A stretch of 64,000 nucleotides of DNA from Oceanidesulfovibrio indonesiensis (GTDB lineage: Bacteria; Desulfobacterota; Desulfovibrionia; Desulfovibrionales; Desulfovibrionaceae), in the NCBI RefSeq assembly GCF_007625075.1, contig NZ_QMIE01000005.1, positions 124,001-188,000 of the forward strand. The letters are read 5' to 3'. Below, one piece after another: positions 38,473 to 47,000 of the stretch. Position 1 is the first letter of the stretch, and the number at the start of each line of letters is the position of its first letter. Position numbers and translations under genes: made by a program. The notes beneath the pieces are model-generated. The model searched no databases. It worked only from the letters and a program-made list of their open reading frames with translations, and was not told the DNA's origin.

Positions 38473-40193
38473 GAGTGATCTCACAGAAGATTTTTTATCC
38501 CGGAAGAACAGCGCAACAGAAATGCCTCCGGCAGTCGGAACAGCAATGTTCTTCAGGCATCCCCGTACCGGGTTCAAGGAATGGTATTTCATTGTTTTTC
38601 AAGAGTATCATCGCGTGCCTGGCGGTTCTGCTCGGCCTGGCAGCTCCGTCCGCCAATGCCGCCCCAGCCGGGGTCTGGGAGCCCACGGGCAAGCCGGGCA
38701 TCTGGTTCGTCTGGTACGCGCCGTCTTTCTATACAGGCTATGCCCCGCGCAGCCAGGAGGCGGACAAGGTTCACATCCATATGGGGCGCGGCAACCAGGT
38801 GCGCATCACCGTGGTGATGACGGAAGAACTCATCGACAACTACCCGCAGGATCTCATGCTGCGCGAGGACACGATCACCGAGCTCGTGGAAAAGGACGTC
38901 ATCGACCTGTACATGAACATGAGCTGGGAGCGGTTCCAGGAAACCCTGGCCGACCATGGCGTGCGGGAGTTGGCAGAATCCAAGGCAAGCATGGACCCGG
39001 CCGAGTACCGCCGCAAGAGCCTGGAGCTCATGCGCGCGCTCAACCCGGACCAGGTCTGGCACATCCAGATGAACGCCGGCGGCCTGTGTTCCGGCTGGCT
39101 GGAGCGGCACCAGGGCGCGCAACCGGCGAATGCCTCGGACAAGCTCGCCCTGGTCAACGACATCCTGCCCACACGGCTGTGGCACATGGAGATGACTCAG
39201 GAGCTGGAGCAGACGCTGAGCCAGGCGCTGGCCGCCCAGGACGCCGAAGGCGTGATGCCTCTGCTGAAGGCCGCGGCCGGCGACCTCTACCCGGTGGAGG
39301 ACGGCCGTATCGATGTCTGGGAATATACAACCATCTACCCGGCGGGCACGCATGACAGCTTCACCACCGTGGACGGCGAGCGCATCCCCAACTTCCCGGT
39401 CACGGGCGTGTGGGATCTGACCTCGCGCGACTACGGCAAGGGCCAGCTCGGCATGGTGGACTATCTTTCCACCAACCCGGGATACGGCTTCATCACCATG
39501 CTGCCGTACCAGCACGCGGGCAGCTACTACTACAACGCCTTCCACAACGACGGCATACGCATCCCCGTGAGCAAGAGCTTCATGCCCCAGGAATGGAAAA
39601 ACGTGCAGACCGAACGCGAGGGCGAGCACGCCGGCCAGTTCTGGGCCTGCAGCCGCGGCCCTGTCTCCCACGGGTGCACGCGGGTTCCTTCGGACCTCAT
39701 GGGCGAGTTCCGCCACATCCTGCCCTCGGATGCGGAAAAGGCGCGCGGGTTGCCCACTTTCCGAAACGATTCAGCTTGCTTCGACGTATACGACATCGAC
39801 GGCGACGGAACGCCCGAGGTCATGGGCATCAAGTATTATCTTGCCTACCGCGCGGTTAAGCCGCGCGATCCCGTGGAAATCCGCGTGAAGAACACGCGTG
39901 ATGCCTATTACCCATGGCTGTATGGAAAAAGCGCTTTCGTTTGGAACGAAGACGGCTCCGTGACCTTCCCCAAGGCCCGCACGTGCCAGTTCGTGGGTCG
40001 CAAGGCCGTAGCCGGAAAGGTGTACGAAAACGTGAGGCTTTTTGAGCCGGACTACCACGGCGGGGACAAGCTCCAGTTCTACACCCTCAACCCGGTGAAC
40101 TTCGAGACCGATCCGGGCTTCACGTTCAATCGCGAACTCAGGAACGTGGGCTGGGGTTACAAAGCGGACAGGAAGAAGCTTTTCCTCGAATAG
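38463..40193 (+). CDS. secreted L,D-transpeptidase-like protein A
   Basis: This protein has 576 residues. The ATG at 38463 has AAGGAG upstream inside the preceding gene; it gives an unusually long N-region before the hydrophobic segment at 47-66 (cleavage near SANA-AP). A TTG at 38592 is an alternative start with a normal signal peptide. Residues 70-300 form a domain shared with the next gene (FYTGYAPRSQEADKVHIHMG). Residues about 330-430 carry a YkuD-like catalytic pair: His in NAFHNDG and Cys405 in SRGPVSHGCTRVPSD, matching the SHGC-x-R signature. DIDGDGTPEVMG is a calcium-loop-like motif. Likely periplasmic; peptidoglycan is the usual substrate of YkuD enzymes, but the surrounding fold is divergent. 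Confidence 0.82.
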   Translation: MAVRVISQKIFYPGRTAQQKCLRQSEQQCSSGIPVPGSRNGISLFFKSIIACLAVLLGLAAPSANAAPAGVWEPTGKPGIWFVWYAPSFYTGYAPRSQEADKVHIHMGRGNQVRITVVMTEELIDNYPQDLMLREDTITELVEKDVIDLYMNMSWERFQETLADHGVRELAESKASMDPAEYRRKSLELMRALNPDQVWHIQMNAGGLCSGWLERHQGAQPANASDKLALVNDILPTRLWHMEMTQELEQTLSQALAAQDAEGVMPLLKAAAGDLYPVEDGRIDVWEYTTIYPAGTHDSFTTVDGERIPNFPVTGVWDLTSRDYGKGQLGMVDYLSTNPGYGFITMLPYQHAGSYYYNAFHNDGIRIPVSKSFMPQEWKNVQTEREGEHAGQFWACSRGPVSHGCTRVPSDLMGEFRHILPSDAEKARGLPTFRNDSACFDVYDIDGDGTPEVMGIKYYLAYRAVKPRDPVEIRVKNTRDAYYPWLYGKSAFVWNEDGSVTFPKARTCQFVGRKAVAGKVYENVRLFEPDYHGGDKLQFYTLNPVNFETDPGFTFNRELRNVGWGYKADRKKLFLE

Positions 40194-40298
40194 TCGTTGA
40201 CAAACGCGCACTCGCGCGGCGAAAAGCTCGGCAATCAGGATCCGTTCCGACAGATTTTTCCCTGGGGTGCGGAGTCAGCAAACCTGTGTCCCAGGGAA

Positions 40299-40344
40299 TT
40301 ATTACTGGGAGCAGAATGTTTGAACATCCTGCTCTGAGTAATAT
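40299..40344. repeat. long palindromic hairpin, REP-like family member
   Basis: ATTACTGGGAGCAGAATGTT (40301-40320) pairs with the complementary arm at 40323-40342 with only two mismatches around a 2-base loop. The same core words, ATTACT-GGGAGCA and TGCTC-AGTAAT, form the hairpins at 13957-14083. It lies between the two transpeptidase-like genes and might also attenuate transcription between them. Confidence 0.7.
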
Positions 40345-40428
40345 GAAACGGGCGGGTCTTGCCAAGCTGCTCTCCGGCTTTGGAGCGTCTTGAGCTTGAA
40401 AAGGTTTAGAATCTCTTGTTCATTTATC

Positions 40429-40437
40429 TGATACAAT
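40429..40437 (+). promoter_or_regulatory. candidate extended -10 promoter for protein B
   Basis: TGATACAAT (TG at 40429-40430, TACAAT at 40432-40437) matches an extended -10 element in an A/T-rich stretch, 170 bases upstream of the next start codon. No good -35 hexamer is present at the right distance. Confidence 0.4.
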
Positions 40438-40606
40438 TAGGGATTGTTTCGGATCGAGGGTCTTGCCTCAAGGCGAAGATGCATTAACCTCAAAAACAGT
40501 GTTGCTGTAATTTCGGAGCGCGACGGTATGGCCTGCGCGCATCCGCTCATCCCGGTGGTTGGCTCCTGTCCATCCACCCCAGACGTTTTCATCCGAGGTG
40601 TACTTC

Positions 40607-42496
40607 ATGACGAAGACCATCCGTTCCGGTCGCTCTGTAGCCTTGCGCGTTGCCGTGTACTCCATTGCCGCAGCCGTGTTCCTCGCCGCCTTGTTCCAGC
40701 TGGACGACACGATCTCTGCCCAGCCGCTGGAGCACTACAAGGAGCAGGCGCAGGAAGCCGCAAGAAAAGCCTGGGAACTCGACCAGATCCGCCCCAAAGC
40801 CGGTGCGGCGGGCGTGGGAATCGAGCAGAAGCCCGCCATGGTGGATCTCACCAGGCCAGGCATGCTCAAAGTGGAATCCTCCATTTGGGAAGAGACCCGA
40901 AGCGAGATTCCCGGCATTTTTTTCTACAGGCTCGAGCCCATGTTCTACACGGGCTTCGCCCCGCGCATACAGGACCCCAGGATGGTTCACACCTATCTCG
41001 GCCGCGGCAACCAGCTGCGCGTCACGGCTGTGCTCAGCGAGCAGGCGCTCGGCGAATACCTCCAGGATATCGCACTGCGCTATCTCACGGTCCAGGCGCT
41101 CATTGACGAGGGAAAGCTGGAGCTGACCCAGAACACCCAGTGGGAGCGGTTCAAGACGATCATTGATGCCGAGGGCATCATGGCGCTGGCCGCCGGCTCG
41201 GAGTTCATGGACGACGAGGCCTACCGCGCCATGGCGCTGACCAAGATGGCCGCGCTGAATCCCGGCCGCGTTTTTCACATCAAGATCGACATGCGCGAGC
41301 GGCTCCGCGATTGGGCGGAGGCTGAACTGGCCGGCGCCGGGGCGAGTGACCCCCGCGCAGGCCTCGCCGTGGTCAATGGCATGCTGCCCACTCGCTTCAA
41401 ACTGACCAACATGACCGCGGCCCTCGCCGAAAAGCTGGACGCCGCGGCCGCCGCCTGGAGCGCCTATGCGCAGGCAGGGACCGATGCGGGGTTCGAGGCG
41501 TTTTTCGCCGCGGCGAGCGATCTGTTCCATGAAGCCGCAGGAGGCGTGTACTCGATCAATGAGCACGGCTACATGGATCATTGGGAGTTCACCGCCATCT
41601 ATCCCGTGGGCACGCTGAACCAGTACGTGCAGCACGAAGGCAAGCAGATACCGCTGTACCCCTGCCCGGGCGTGCGGCAGGTCTGCTACCACCAGCGCAC
41701 CAAAGTGGCCGACCATATCTCCGAGACCGGCAGCTACGGTTTCACACCCTGGATTCCCTACATGCACGTGGGGTCCAGGCTGCACAACTCCTTCCACTCC
41801 CTGTGGTTCCGCATAGACGCCCGCAGCTATTCCGAAATTCCGGACGAGTGGCGCGCAGTGACCGAAGGCAAGCGCGAGGACACGCCGTATCCGTACCTCT
41901 GGCTGGTCAGCCGCGGTCCCATGTCCCAGGGATGCACCCATGTGAATGCAGGGTTCCTGAACGAACTCAGGCAGATATTCCCGTCCACCGAGGAGAATCT
42001 CTCGCAGGTCATCACCTTCCGCAACAAGTACCAGCACTACGATGTCTTCGACATAGACGGCAACGGCGAGCCCGAAGTCATGGGCGTGGCCTACTTCCAT
42101 GCCTACGCGCTCTCCAACAAGAAGCCGGCCAAACGCCGCGCCCCGGCCGAGCGCAAGGCTTTCTACGAGTGGCTGTACGGCTCCGGCTACCGCTACGACG
42201 AAAACGACCGCGTGATCTTCGAGGAGGCCGTCACCTCCGCCTTTGTGGGTAAGAAAGCCGAGGAAGGCCGTGTGTATCGCGATATTCCATTGTACGAGGC
42301 CGAATACTTCGGCGAATCCATCCAGTTCTACAAGACGCAGCCTGTGGACTTCATCCGCGAACTGCGCCGGGTGGCTGTGGGCTACGACCTGGACGAGCGC
42401 ATCCTGGGCCTCAGCCAGCCTGTGGAGCCGCAGAAACTGCGCGCAGAAGCGTGTGTCAGATCCCCTGTGTCCGAGCCCCGGACCACGGTGGAGTAG
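40607..42496 (+). CDS. secreted L,D-transpeptidase-like protein B
   Basis: This protein has 629 residues from the ATG at 40607 (GAGGTG upstream). An N-terminal signal peptide or anchor (VALRVAVYSIAAAVFLAALF) is present. It is a paralogue of protein A over its full length: FYTGFAPRIQDPRMVHTYLG matches A's corresponding segment. The catalytic-type motif is altered: Cys443 in SRGPMSQGCTHVNAG, so the usual His before GC is Gln and the Arg after is His, while the upstream HNSFHS histidines remain. DIDGNGEPEVMG repeats the calcium-loop-like motif. The altered motif may mean a different reaction or loss of activity. A strong terminator follows at 42527. Confidence 0.8.
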   Translation: MTKTIRSGRSVALRVAVYSIAAAVFLAALFQLDDTISAQPLEHYKEQAQEAARKAWELDQIRPKAGAAGVGIEQKPAMVDLTRPGMLKVESSIWEETRSEIPGIFFYRLEPMFYTGFAPRIQDPRMVHTYLGRGNQLRVTAVLSEQALGEYLQDIALRYLTVQALIDEGKLELTQNTQWERFKTIIDAEGIMALAAGSEFMDDEAYRAMALTKMAALNPGRVFHIKIDMRERLRDWAEAELAGAGASDPRAGLAVVNGMLPTRFKLTNMTAALAEKLDAAAAAWSAYAQAGTDAGFEAFFAAASDLFHEAAGGVYSINEHGYMDHWEFTAIYPVGTLNQYVQHEGKQIPLYPCPGVRQVCYHQRTKVADHISETGSYGFTPWIPYMHVGSRLHNSFHSLWFRIDARSYSEIPDEWRAVTEGKREDTPYPYLWLVSRGPMSQGCTHVNAGFLNELRQIFPSTEENLSQVITFRNKYQHYDVFDIDGNGEPEVMGVAYFHAYALSNKKPAKRRAPAERKAFYEWLYGSGYRYDENDRVIFEEAVTSAFVGKKAEEGRVYRDIPLYEAEYFGESIQFYKTQPVDFIRELRRVAVGYDLDERILGLSQPVEPQKLRAEACVRSPVSEPRTTVE

Positions 42497-42526
42497 CAGA
42501 AGCGCCACATGCAATGAATTGCAAGG

Positions 42527-42559
42527 AAGGCGGCTTTCACACCGAGAGCCGCCTTTTTT
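42527..42559 (+). terminator. intrinsic terminator
   Basis: AAGGCGGCT (42527-42535) and AGCCGCCTT (42547-42555) form a perfect stem followed by a T-run. It ends the transcript of protein B, so the transporter gene downstream needs its own promoter. Confidence 0.9.
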
Positions 42560-42696
42560 CATGACGATCACCCGGCATATCTGGCATTATTTCAAGATAG
42601 TGTGCTACACGGATTTGAAAGACGGCCAGATAGGAGTCCGAATGAGCGGTCCGGACTGCTTTAAACGTCTCCATCTCCAGCCGTAGCGAGAGGTTC

Positions 42697-44031
42697 ATGG
42701 GGTTTCTCAAGCGATGTCTGCTCTACGCCGAGGGGGCGAAGCCGTTCCTGTGTCGGCCCGTTGTGCGTTCGTGTTTCCTTTTTTCTGATTTTTTCCTTAT
42801 CATAACAGCACTTTATCTGCTAAAGCCCACCAGCCGCTCCTTCTTCATCGAGAACCTGGGGGCGGAAATGCTGCCCTACGTATGGATCGGCACCGCCCTG
42901 ACCATGGGCACCTTCATCGGTTACTACAACCGGTTGATCGTGCGGCGCGCGCGGCTCCATGTGGTGCTGGGCTCCTGCATGTTTTTCATTATCCTGCTGC
43001 TTTTTTTCAGCGCGGCTTTGGCAGGCATGGTGGATATGCCCGCACTGGTGAAGGCCAGCGCAGCCGGCTACTATATCTTTGTGGACATCGTGGGCGTCAT
43101 TCTGGTGGAGCAGTTCTGGTCCCTGTCCAACGCCGTGCACACGGCGGAGGAGGGCAAGCACTACTACGGTTTCATCGGCACTGGCGGTCTTGTGGGCGGG
43201 GTCGCCGGCGGCGGCATCTCGGCGTTTCTGCTCCAGAAGGCGCATCTGGACAGCGCGGACATTCTGCTGGTGGCGGCCGGTGTGCTGCTGCTCATATTCG
43301 CCCTCACGCTGTTTCTCGGCTGGCTCGGCGTGTACGACGAGGTGCGGGCCAAAGACGGCCAACGGGGCAAAGAGGCGGCGGCTGGGTGGCGGGCGCTGTT
43401 CAAGAACCGCTACATCGGGCTCATCGCCTTGCTTCTGCTGCTGGCGCAGCTCGCCTCGCCGCTGGTGGACTACCAGTTCCTTTCGATCGTGGAGCAGGCT
43501 TACACGGACCTGGACAAACGCACCGCATTCCTTTCGCTGTTCTTCAGCATACTCGGCGGGGTTGCCATAGCCATCAACCTGGCCGTCACGCCGCTTGTGC
43601 ACCGCTACCTGGGGGTCATCGCCGGATTGTTGGTGCAGCCTTTGCTCATGGGCATTGCGTCCTTCGGCTTCTTCCTCCAGCCCGTAGCGCTCATGGGAGC
43701 CATCTCCAAGGTGTCGGACCGCGGTCTCAGCTACTCCATCAATCGCGCATCCAAAGAGATTCTCTACGTGCCGGTGGACCCGGTGCTCATGTATCAGGCC
43801 AAGGCGTGGATCGACATGTTCGGCTACCGGCTGTTCAAGGTCCTGGGCTCCATGGTCATCCTGCTGCTCACGCAGTGGCTGCCGTTCAAGGTGCAGCTGC
43901 CGCACCTGAGCTTCCTCATCATGGGAATCTGCGGTATCTGGATCGCCATCATCTGGGCCATCCGGCCGGAATACTATGCGTTGGCACGGACCAATGCTTC
44001 CGGCGAAGAAAAATCCGGAGGGCTTTCGTAG
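42697..44031 (+). CDS. nucleotide (ATP/ADP) translocase-family transporter
   Basis: This 444-residue membrane protein has about 11-12 transmembrane segments. The segment LKPTSRSFFIENLGAEMLPY near the start and SKEILYVPVDPVLMYQAKAW with IDMFGYRLFKVLGS near residues 345-380 match the conserved blocks of the Npt1/Npt2 nucleotide transporter (AAA antiporter) family. Members in intracellular bacteria and plastids exchange ATP for ADP; those of free-living bacteria are mostly uncharacterised. Its position beside a secreted ATP-grasp enzyme makes nucleotide export to the periplasm an attractive but unproven role. Confidence 0.82.
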   Translation: MGFLKRCLLYAEGAKPFLCRPVVRSCFLFSDFFLIITALYLLKPTSRSFFIENLGAEMLPYVWIGTALTMGTFIGYYNRLIVRRARLHVVLGSCMFFIILLLFFSAALAGMVDMPALVKASAAGYYIFVDIVGVILVEQFWSLSNAVHTAEEGKHYYGFIGTGGLVGGVAGGGISAFLLQKAHLDSADILLVAAGVLLLIFALTLFLGWLGVYDEVRAKDGQRGKEAAAGWRALFKNRYIGLIALLLLLAQLASPLVDYQFLSIVEQAYTDLDKRTAFLSLFFSILGGVAIAINLAVTPLVHRYLGVIAGLLVQPLLMGIASFGFFLQPVALMGAISKVSDRGLSYSINRASKEILYVPVDPVLMYQAKAWIDMFGYRLFKVLGSMVILLLTQWLPFKVQLPHLSFLIMGICGIWIAIIWAIRPEYYALARTNASGEEKSGGLS

Positions 44032-44079
44032 GAGGAATACGGGATGCCCGCGGCCACGGGGAGCGCGGCCCGGAAATAA

Positions 44080-44688
44080 TTATCCCCAGAACCAGTAGAC
44101 GCAGGCCTGCAGCAGGCCTATGAACGCGCCGAGCACGCCGCCCAGGTATTCGATGAAACGGAACTCGCGCTTCAGAATCGATTCGAGCACGGCTTCCAGT
44201 TCGTCGATGGAGAATTCCTCAACCTTCTTGCGGACCATCTCGCCCACGTCGAGCTGGTCTTCGAGTTCCTCGGCTGCGATGTCCAGCACCTTGGGGATGA
44301 AACGGACGAGTTGCTCTGAGACGAGGTCACGGACCTTGCCCTTGACCTGGTCGTTCAGGAACATGGCGGCCATGGGGATGGAGGCCGGCAGGCGTTCGTT
44401 GATGAGCCTCTCAACGTAGGCGTCGGCCACGATCTGGAATCGGGCCTGGAAGGATGGGTCGCGGATCAGCGCGGACACGTCTTCCTGGGAAATGAGCTCC
44501 TGCTCGACCATGGCGCCGAGGTTGACGGCCAGGGCTTTTTGTCTTTTGGGAAATACACCGTGCAGCGTGAAGCCGAGAATGCGCCCGGGTTTCTTGGGGC
44601 GGAACAGCATCTTCACCGCGAGGCGGTTGGTGAGCCATCCGATGAGGCCGCAGATCAGCGGGGAGACGATGAAAATGGTCCAGGACAT
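44080..44688 (-). CDS. DUF445 family membrane protein
   Basis: This protein has 202 residues. The hydrophobic start IFIVSPLICGLIGWLTNRLAVKMLF and a terminal hydrophobic segment (YLGGVLGAFIGLLQACVYWF) flank a helical, charged middle, the hairpin-like pattern of DUF445 (YheB-like) proteins. The function is unknown. It is convergent with the transporter gene, 48 bases away, and divergent from the cobalamin gene cluster. Confidence 0.86.
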   Translation of the reverse strand: MSWTIFIVSPLICGLIGWLTNRLAVKMLFRPKKPGRILGFTLHGVFPKRQKALAVNLGAMVEQELISQEDVSALIRDPSFQARFQIVADAYVERLINERLPASIPMAAMFLNDQVKGKVRDLVSEQLVRFIPKVLDIAAEELEDQLDVGEMVRKKVEEFSIDELEAVLESILKREFRFIEYLGGVLGAFIGLLQACVYWFWG

Positions 44689-44927
44689 TGGAGTGGGGTA
44701 GCGTCGTTTGGTTGCGGTGGCAGGTTTTCCGCCGGATTCGACGGGTGGACTGCGTCACCAAAAGGTCATAGTTTCTATTACTGGATGCACGAAATGGTTA
44801 CCATTCTCGGCCTCGCAAAATAATAAGCACACGTGAACGGCGGGAAGAAGCGGCGAAGGCCGCGGGCGGGGATGCCGGACATGCGCCGTCGCCAGTCATA
44901 ACGAGTCCAGCTCAAGGAGTCTACGGT

Positions 44928-45170
44928 ATGAAATACATCATTTTTGAAGACCAGGCCGGCCACGCCGTGCCGATTATTTTTCCCGACAAGATAGGCCATG
45001 CCGAGATGCGCGAGCAGATGCCTTACGGCACAGTGCGTTCCTGCGGCTACGTGGAGTTCGGGGCCGACAACCGGTTCCAGTGCCACGGCGATTGTCAGGA
45101 ACTCGAAGCACGCTCTCTGGACGGCGACGCCGAGACTATAGCCGCCGCATTCGGCCGGGAGGAGTTGTAG
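44928..45170 (+). CDS. small protein of unknown function
   Basis: This protein has 80 residues, starting at an ATG with AAGGAG upstream. It is soluble and slightly acidic, with two cysteines in RSCGYVEFG and QCHGDCQE (three in all). I recognise no family. It lies two bases upstream of the DUF493 gene and probably starts the long operon that continues into cbiA, so it may be only a passenger of the tetrapyrrole cluster. Confidence 0.72.
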   Translation: MKYIIFEDQAGHAVPIIFPDKIGHAEMREQMPYGTVRSCGYVEFGADNRFQCHGDCQELEARSLDGDAETIAAAFGREEL

Positions 45171-45172
45171 AC

Positions 45173-45439
45173 GTGCTGACGGATCAAGCCCTCGAGTCCC
45201 TGCGAAAGAAGCTCGAAGAGTGTCATGAATGGCCGTGCCGGTACATGTTCAAGTTCATCGTGCCGCAAGAGCAGAGCCACCAGCTCTGCGCCGTGCTGGA
45301 CATGATGCCCGCCTGCGAGCGGGCCTCCAGTTCCGGCAAGTACGTGAGCATCACCATCGAGGAGAAGATGTCCTCTCCTGATGAGGTGGTCATGATCTAC
45401 CAGAAAGCGTCCACGGTGCCGGGAGTGCTCGCATTGTGA
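45173..45439 (+). CDS. DUF493 (YbeD-like) family protein
   Basis: This protein has 88 residues from a GTG start preceded by GGGAGGAG. The segment WPCRYMFKFIVPQEQSHQL and the terminal VMIYQKASTVPGVLAL fit the small ferredoxin-like-fold DUF493 family, thought to be regulatory or ligand-binding. It is co-transcribed with the preceding small gene and lies 34 bases before cbiA. Confidence 0.82.
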   Translation: MLTDQALESLRKKLEECHEWPCRYMFKFIVPQEQSHQLCAVLDMMPACERASSSGKYVSITIEEKMSSPDEVVMIYQKASTVPGVLAL

Positions 45440-45473
45440 TGTGCGACCGCTTCCGGAGTCGGCAGGTGCGTGC

Positions 45474-47000
45474 ATGAACGAGCCGTCCGATAAGCTCTGC
45501 TCCCTTCGCGGCCTTGCCGTGGCTGCGCCCCGTTCCGGTTCCGGCAAGACGCTCTTCACACTGGGTCTGCTTGCCTCTTTCACCCGCCGGAGCCACACGG
45601 TGCAGGCCTACAAGGCTGGACCGGATTTCATCGACCCCGGCCACCACACGGCGCTTACAGGGCGACCCAGCCAGAACCTGGACGGGTGGATGCTCGGCCG
45701 GCGCTCCTGCCAGGACATCTTTGCCCGCTCGGCGCGACGTCCCATACAGGACCGCGTGCCGGATATCCTGCTTCTGGAAGGCGTCATGGGCCTGTTCGAC
45801 GGCGCCTCCGGACGCACCGAAACAGGCTCCACGGCCGAGCTCGCCAAGTGGCTGGGGCTGCCCGTGCTCATCGTGCTCGACGCCCGCTCCATGGCCCGCA
45901 CCGCTGCGGCCATCGCGCACGGCCTGGCCACATTCGACCCCGGCCTGCCCGTGGCCGGCGTGGTGCTCAACCGCGTGAGCTCGGCCACTCATCGCGAGCT
46001 TCTCGAAGAATCTTTTGAGGCGTTGGACCTGCCGTTGCTGGGCTGCCTGATGAACGATGCCGAGATGGACGTGCCGTCGCGCCATCTGGGGCTCGTCACG
46101 GCGGAGGACCGGCCGACGGACGCGACGTTCGCGGACCGCCTTGCCGATTGGGTCGAGTCCGGCGTGGACGTGGAAAAACTGCTCCATGTACTGCCCGACG
46201 TATCCAGAAATGTGGACATCTGCGCAGCCGCGAACGGCTCCGGCATAACGGCCGAAGACGCGGACAATGAAGGGGCGTGCCGGCCTGTCGATTTGTCTAT
46301 GAATTTGGATGCGCAGCCAGCTGAGATGGTGGTGCGCATCGCAGTGGCGCGAGACGCCGCCTTCTCATTTTACTATGACGAAAACCTGCGTTTGCTGGAA
46401 GCTGCAGGGGCAGAGCTTGCGTTCTTCTCGCCCCTCGCGGACAGCGCTTTGCCCAAGGACATCGGCGGTGTCTATCTCGGCGGGGGGTATCCGGAACTCC
46501 ACGCCGACGCGCTCGCAAATAATGTGAAGCTGCGCGAGGAGATTCGCAAGCGCTCCCTGCGCGGCCTGCCTGTGTACGCCGAATGCGGCGGCTACATGTA
46601 TCTGATGCGTTCCCTCACGGACGGTGATGGACGCCGGCTGCTCATGGCCGGGGTGTTTCCCTGGGCCGCGGTAATGGACTCGCGCCGGCGCGGGCTGGGG
46701 TACCGCGAAGTTACAACCACGGCGGATACCCTGCTCGGTCCTGCAGGAACCGTCCTGCGCGGCCACGAGTTCCATTATTCCTTCACGTCCGAGTTTCCGG
46801 ACGACGCTGCTTTGCTGGACGCCGGGGTCCAACCGGTCTACGCTGTGACCGACAGACGGGGGGAGCTTCTCACAGTCACCGGATACAGCGCCGGCGGCGT
46901 GCTCGCCTCTTATGTACACCTGCATTTCGGCAGCAATCCTCAGGCGGCGCGATGCTTTGTGGAACGCTGCCGAACGTACTGGAACAAAGAGAATGTCTGA
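45474..47000 (+). CDS. cbiA: cobyrinic acid a,c-diamide synthase
   Basis: This 508-residue enzyme amidates cobyrinate at the a and c side chains using glutamine and ATP. The N-terminal P-loop domain shows AAPRSGSGKTLFTLGLL and YKAGPDFIDPGHH; the C-terminal glutamine amidotransferase-like domain has YLGGGYPELHADAL and the nucleophile Cys in VYAECGGYMYLM. I chose the ATG at 45474; a GTG at 45441 would add 11 residues without a family match. It overlaps cbiC by eight bases. Confidence 0.94.
   Translation: MNEPSDKLCSLRGLAVAAPRSGSGKTLFTLGLLASFTRRSHTVQAYKAGPDFIDPGHHTALTGRPSQNLDGWMLGRRSCQDIFARSARRPIQDRVPDILLLEGVMGLFDGASGRTETGSTAELAKWLGLPVLIVLDARSMARTAAAIAHGLATFDPGLPVAGVVLNRVSSATHRELLEESFEALDLPLLGCLMNDAEMDVPSRHLGLVTAEDRPTDATFADRLADWVESGVDVEKLLHVLPDVSRNVDICAAANGSGITAEDADNEGACRPVDLSMNLDAQPAEMVVRIAVARDAAFSFYYDENLRLLEAAGAELAFFSPLADSALPKDIGGVYLGGGYPELHADALANNVKLREEIRKRSLRGLPVYAECGGYMYLMRSLTDGDGRRLLMAGVFPWAAVMDSRRRGLGYREVTTTADTLLGPAGTVLRGHEFHYSFTSEFPDDAALLDAGVQPVYAVTDRRGELLTVTGYSAGGVLASYVHLHFGSNPQAARCFVERCRTYWNKENV

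Larger units (their letters stand above)
40194..40606. other. 413-base intergenic region between the paralogous secreted-protein genes
   Basis: It holds the REP-like hairpin (40299-40344) and the extended -10 promoter candidate near 40429. A frame open from 40444 across this region is not credible as coding: it has no ribosome site and an atypical composition. The two genes flanking it are therefore probably not on a single tight transcript. Confidence 0.5.

Noticed and set aside
38463-38591. Treating the first 43 residues of protein A as spurious
   Set aside because: The ATG at 38463 has a well-placed AAGGAG, so I kept it, while noting TTG at 38592 as an alternative that would give a standard signal peptide.
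44689-44927. Cobalamin riboswitch upstream of the cbi operon
   Set aside because: I looked for the conserved B12-box words and saw none; only a GC-rich imperfect hairpin near 44865-44890.
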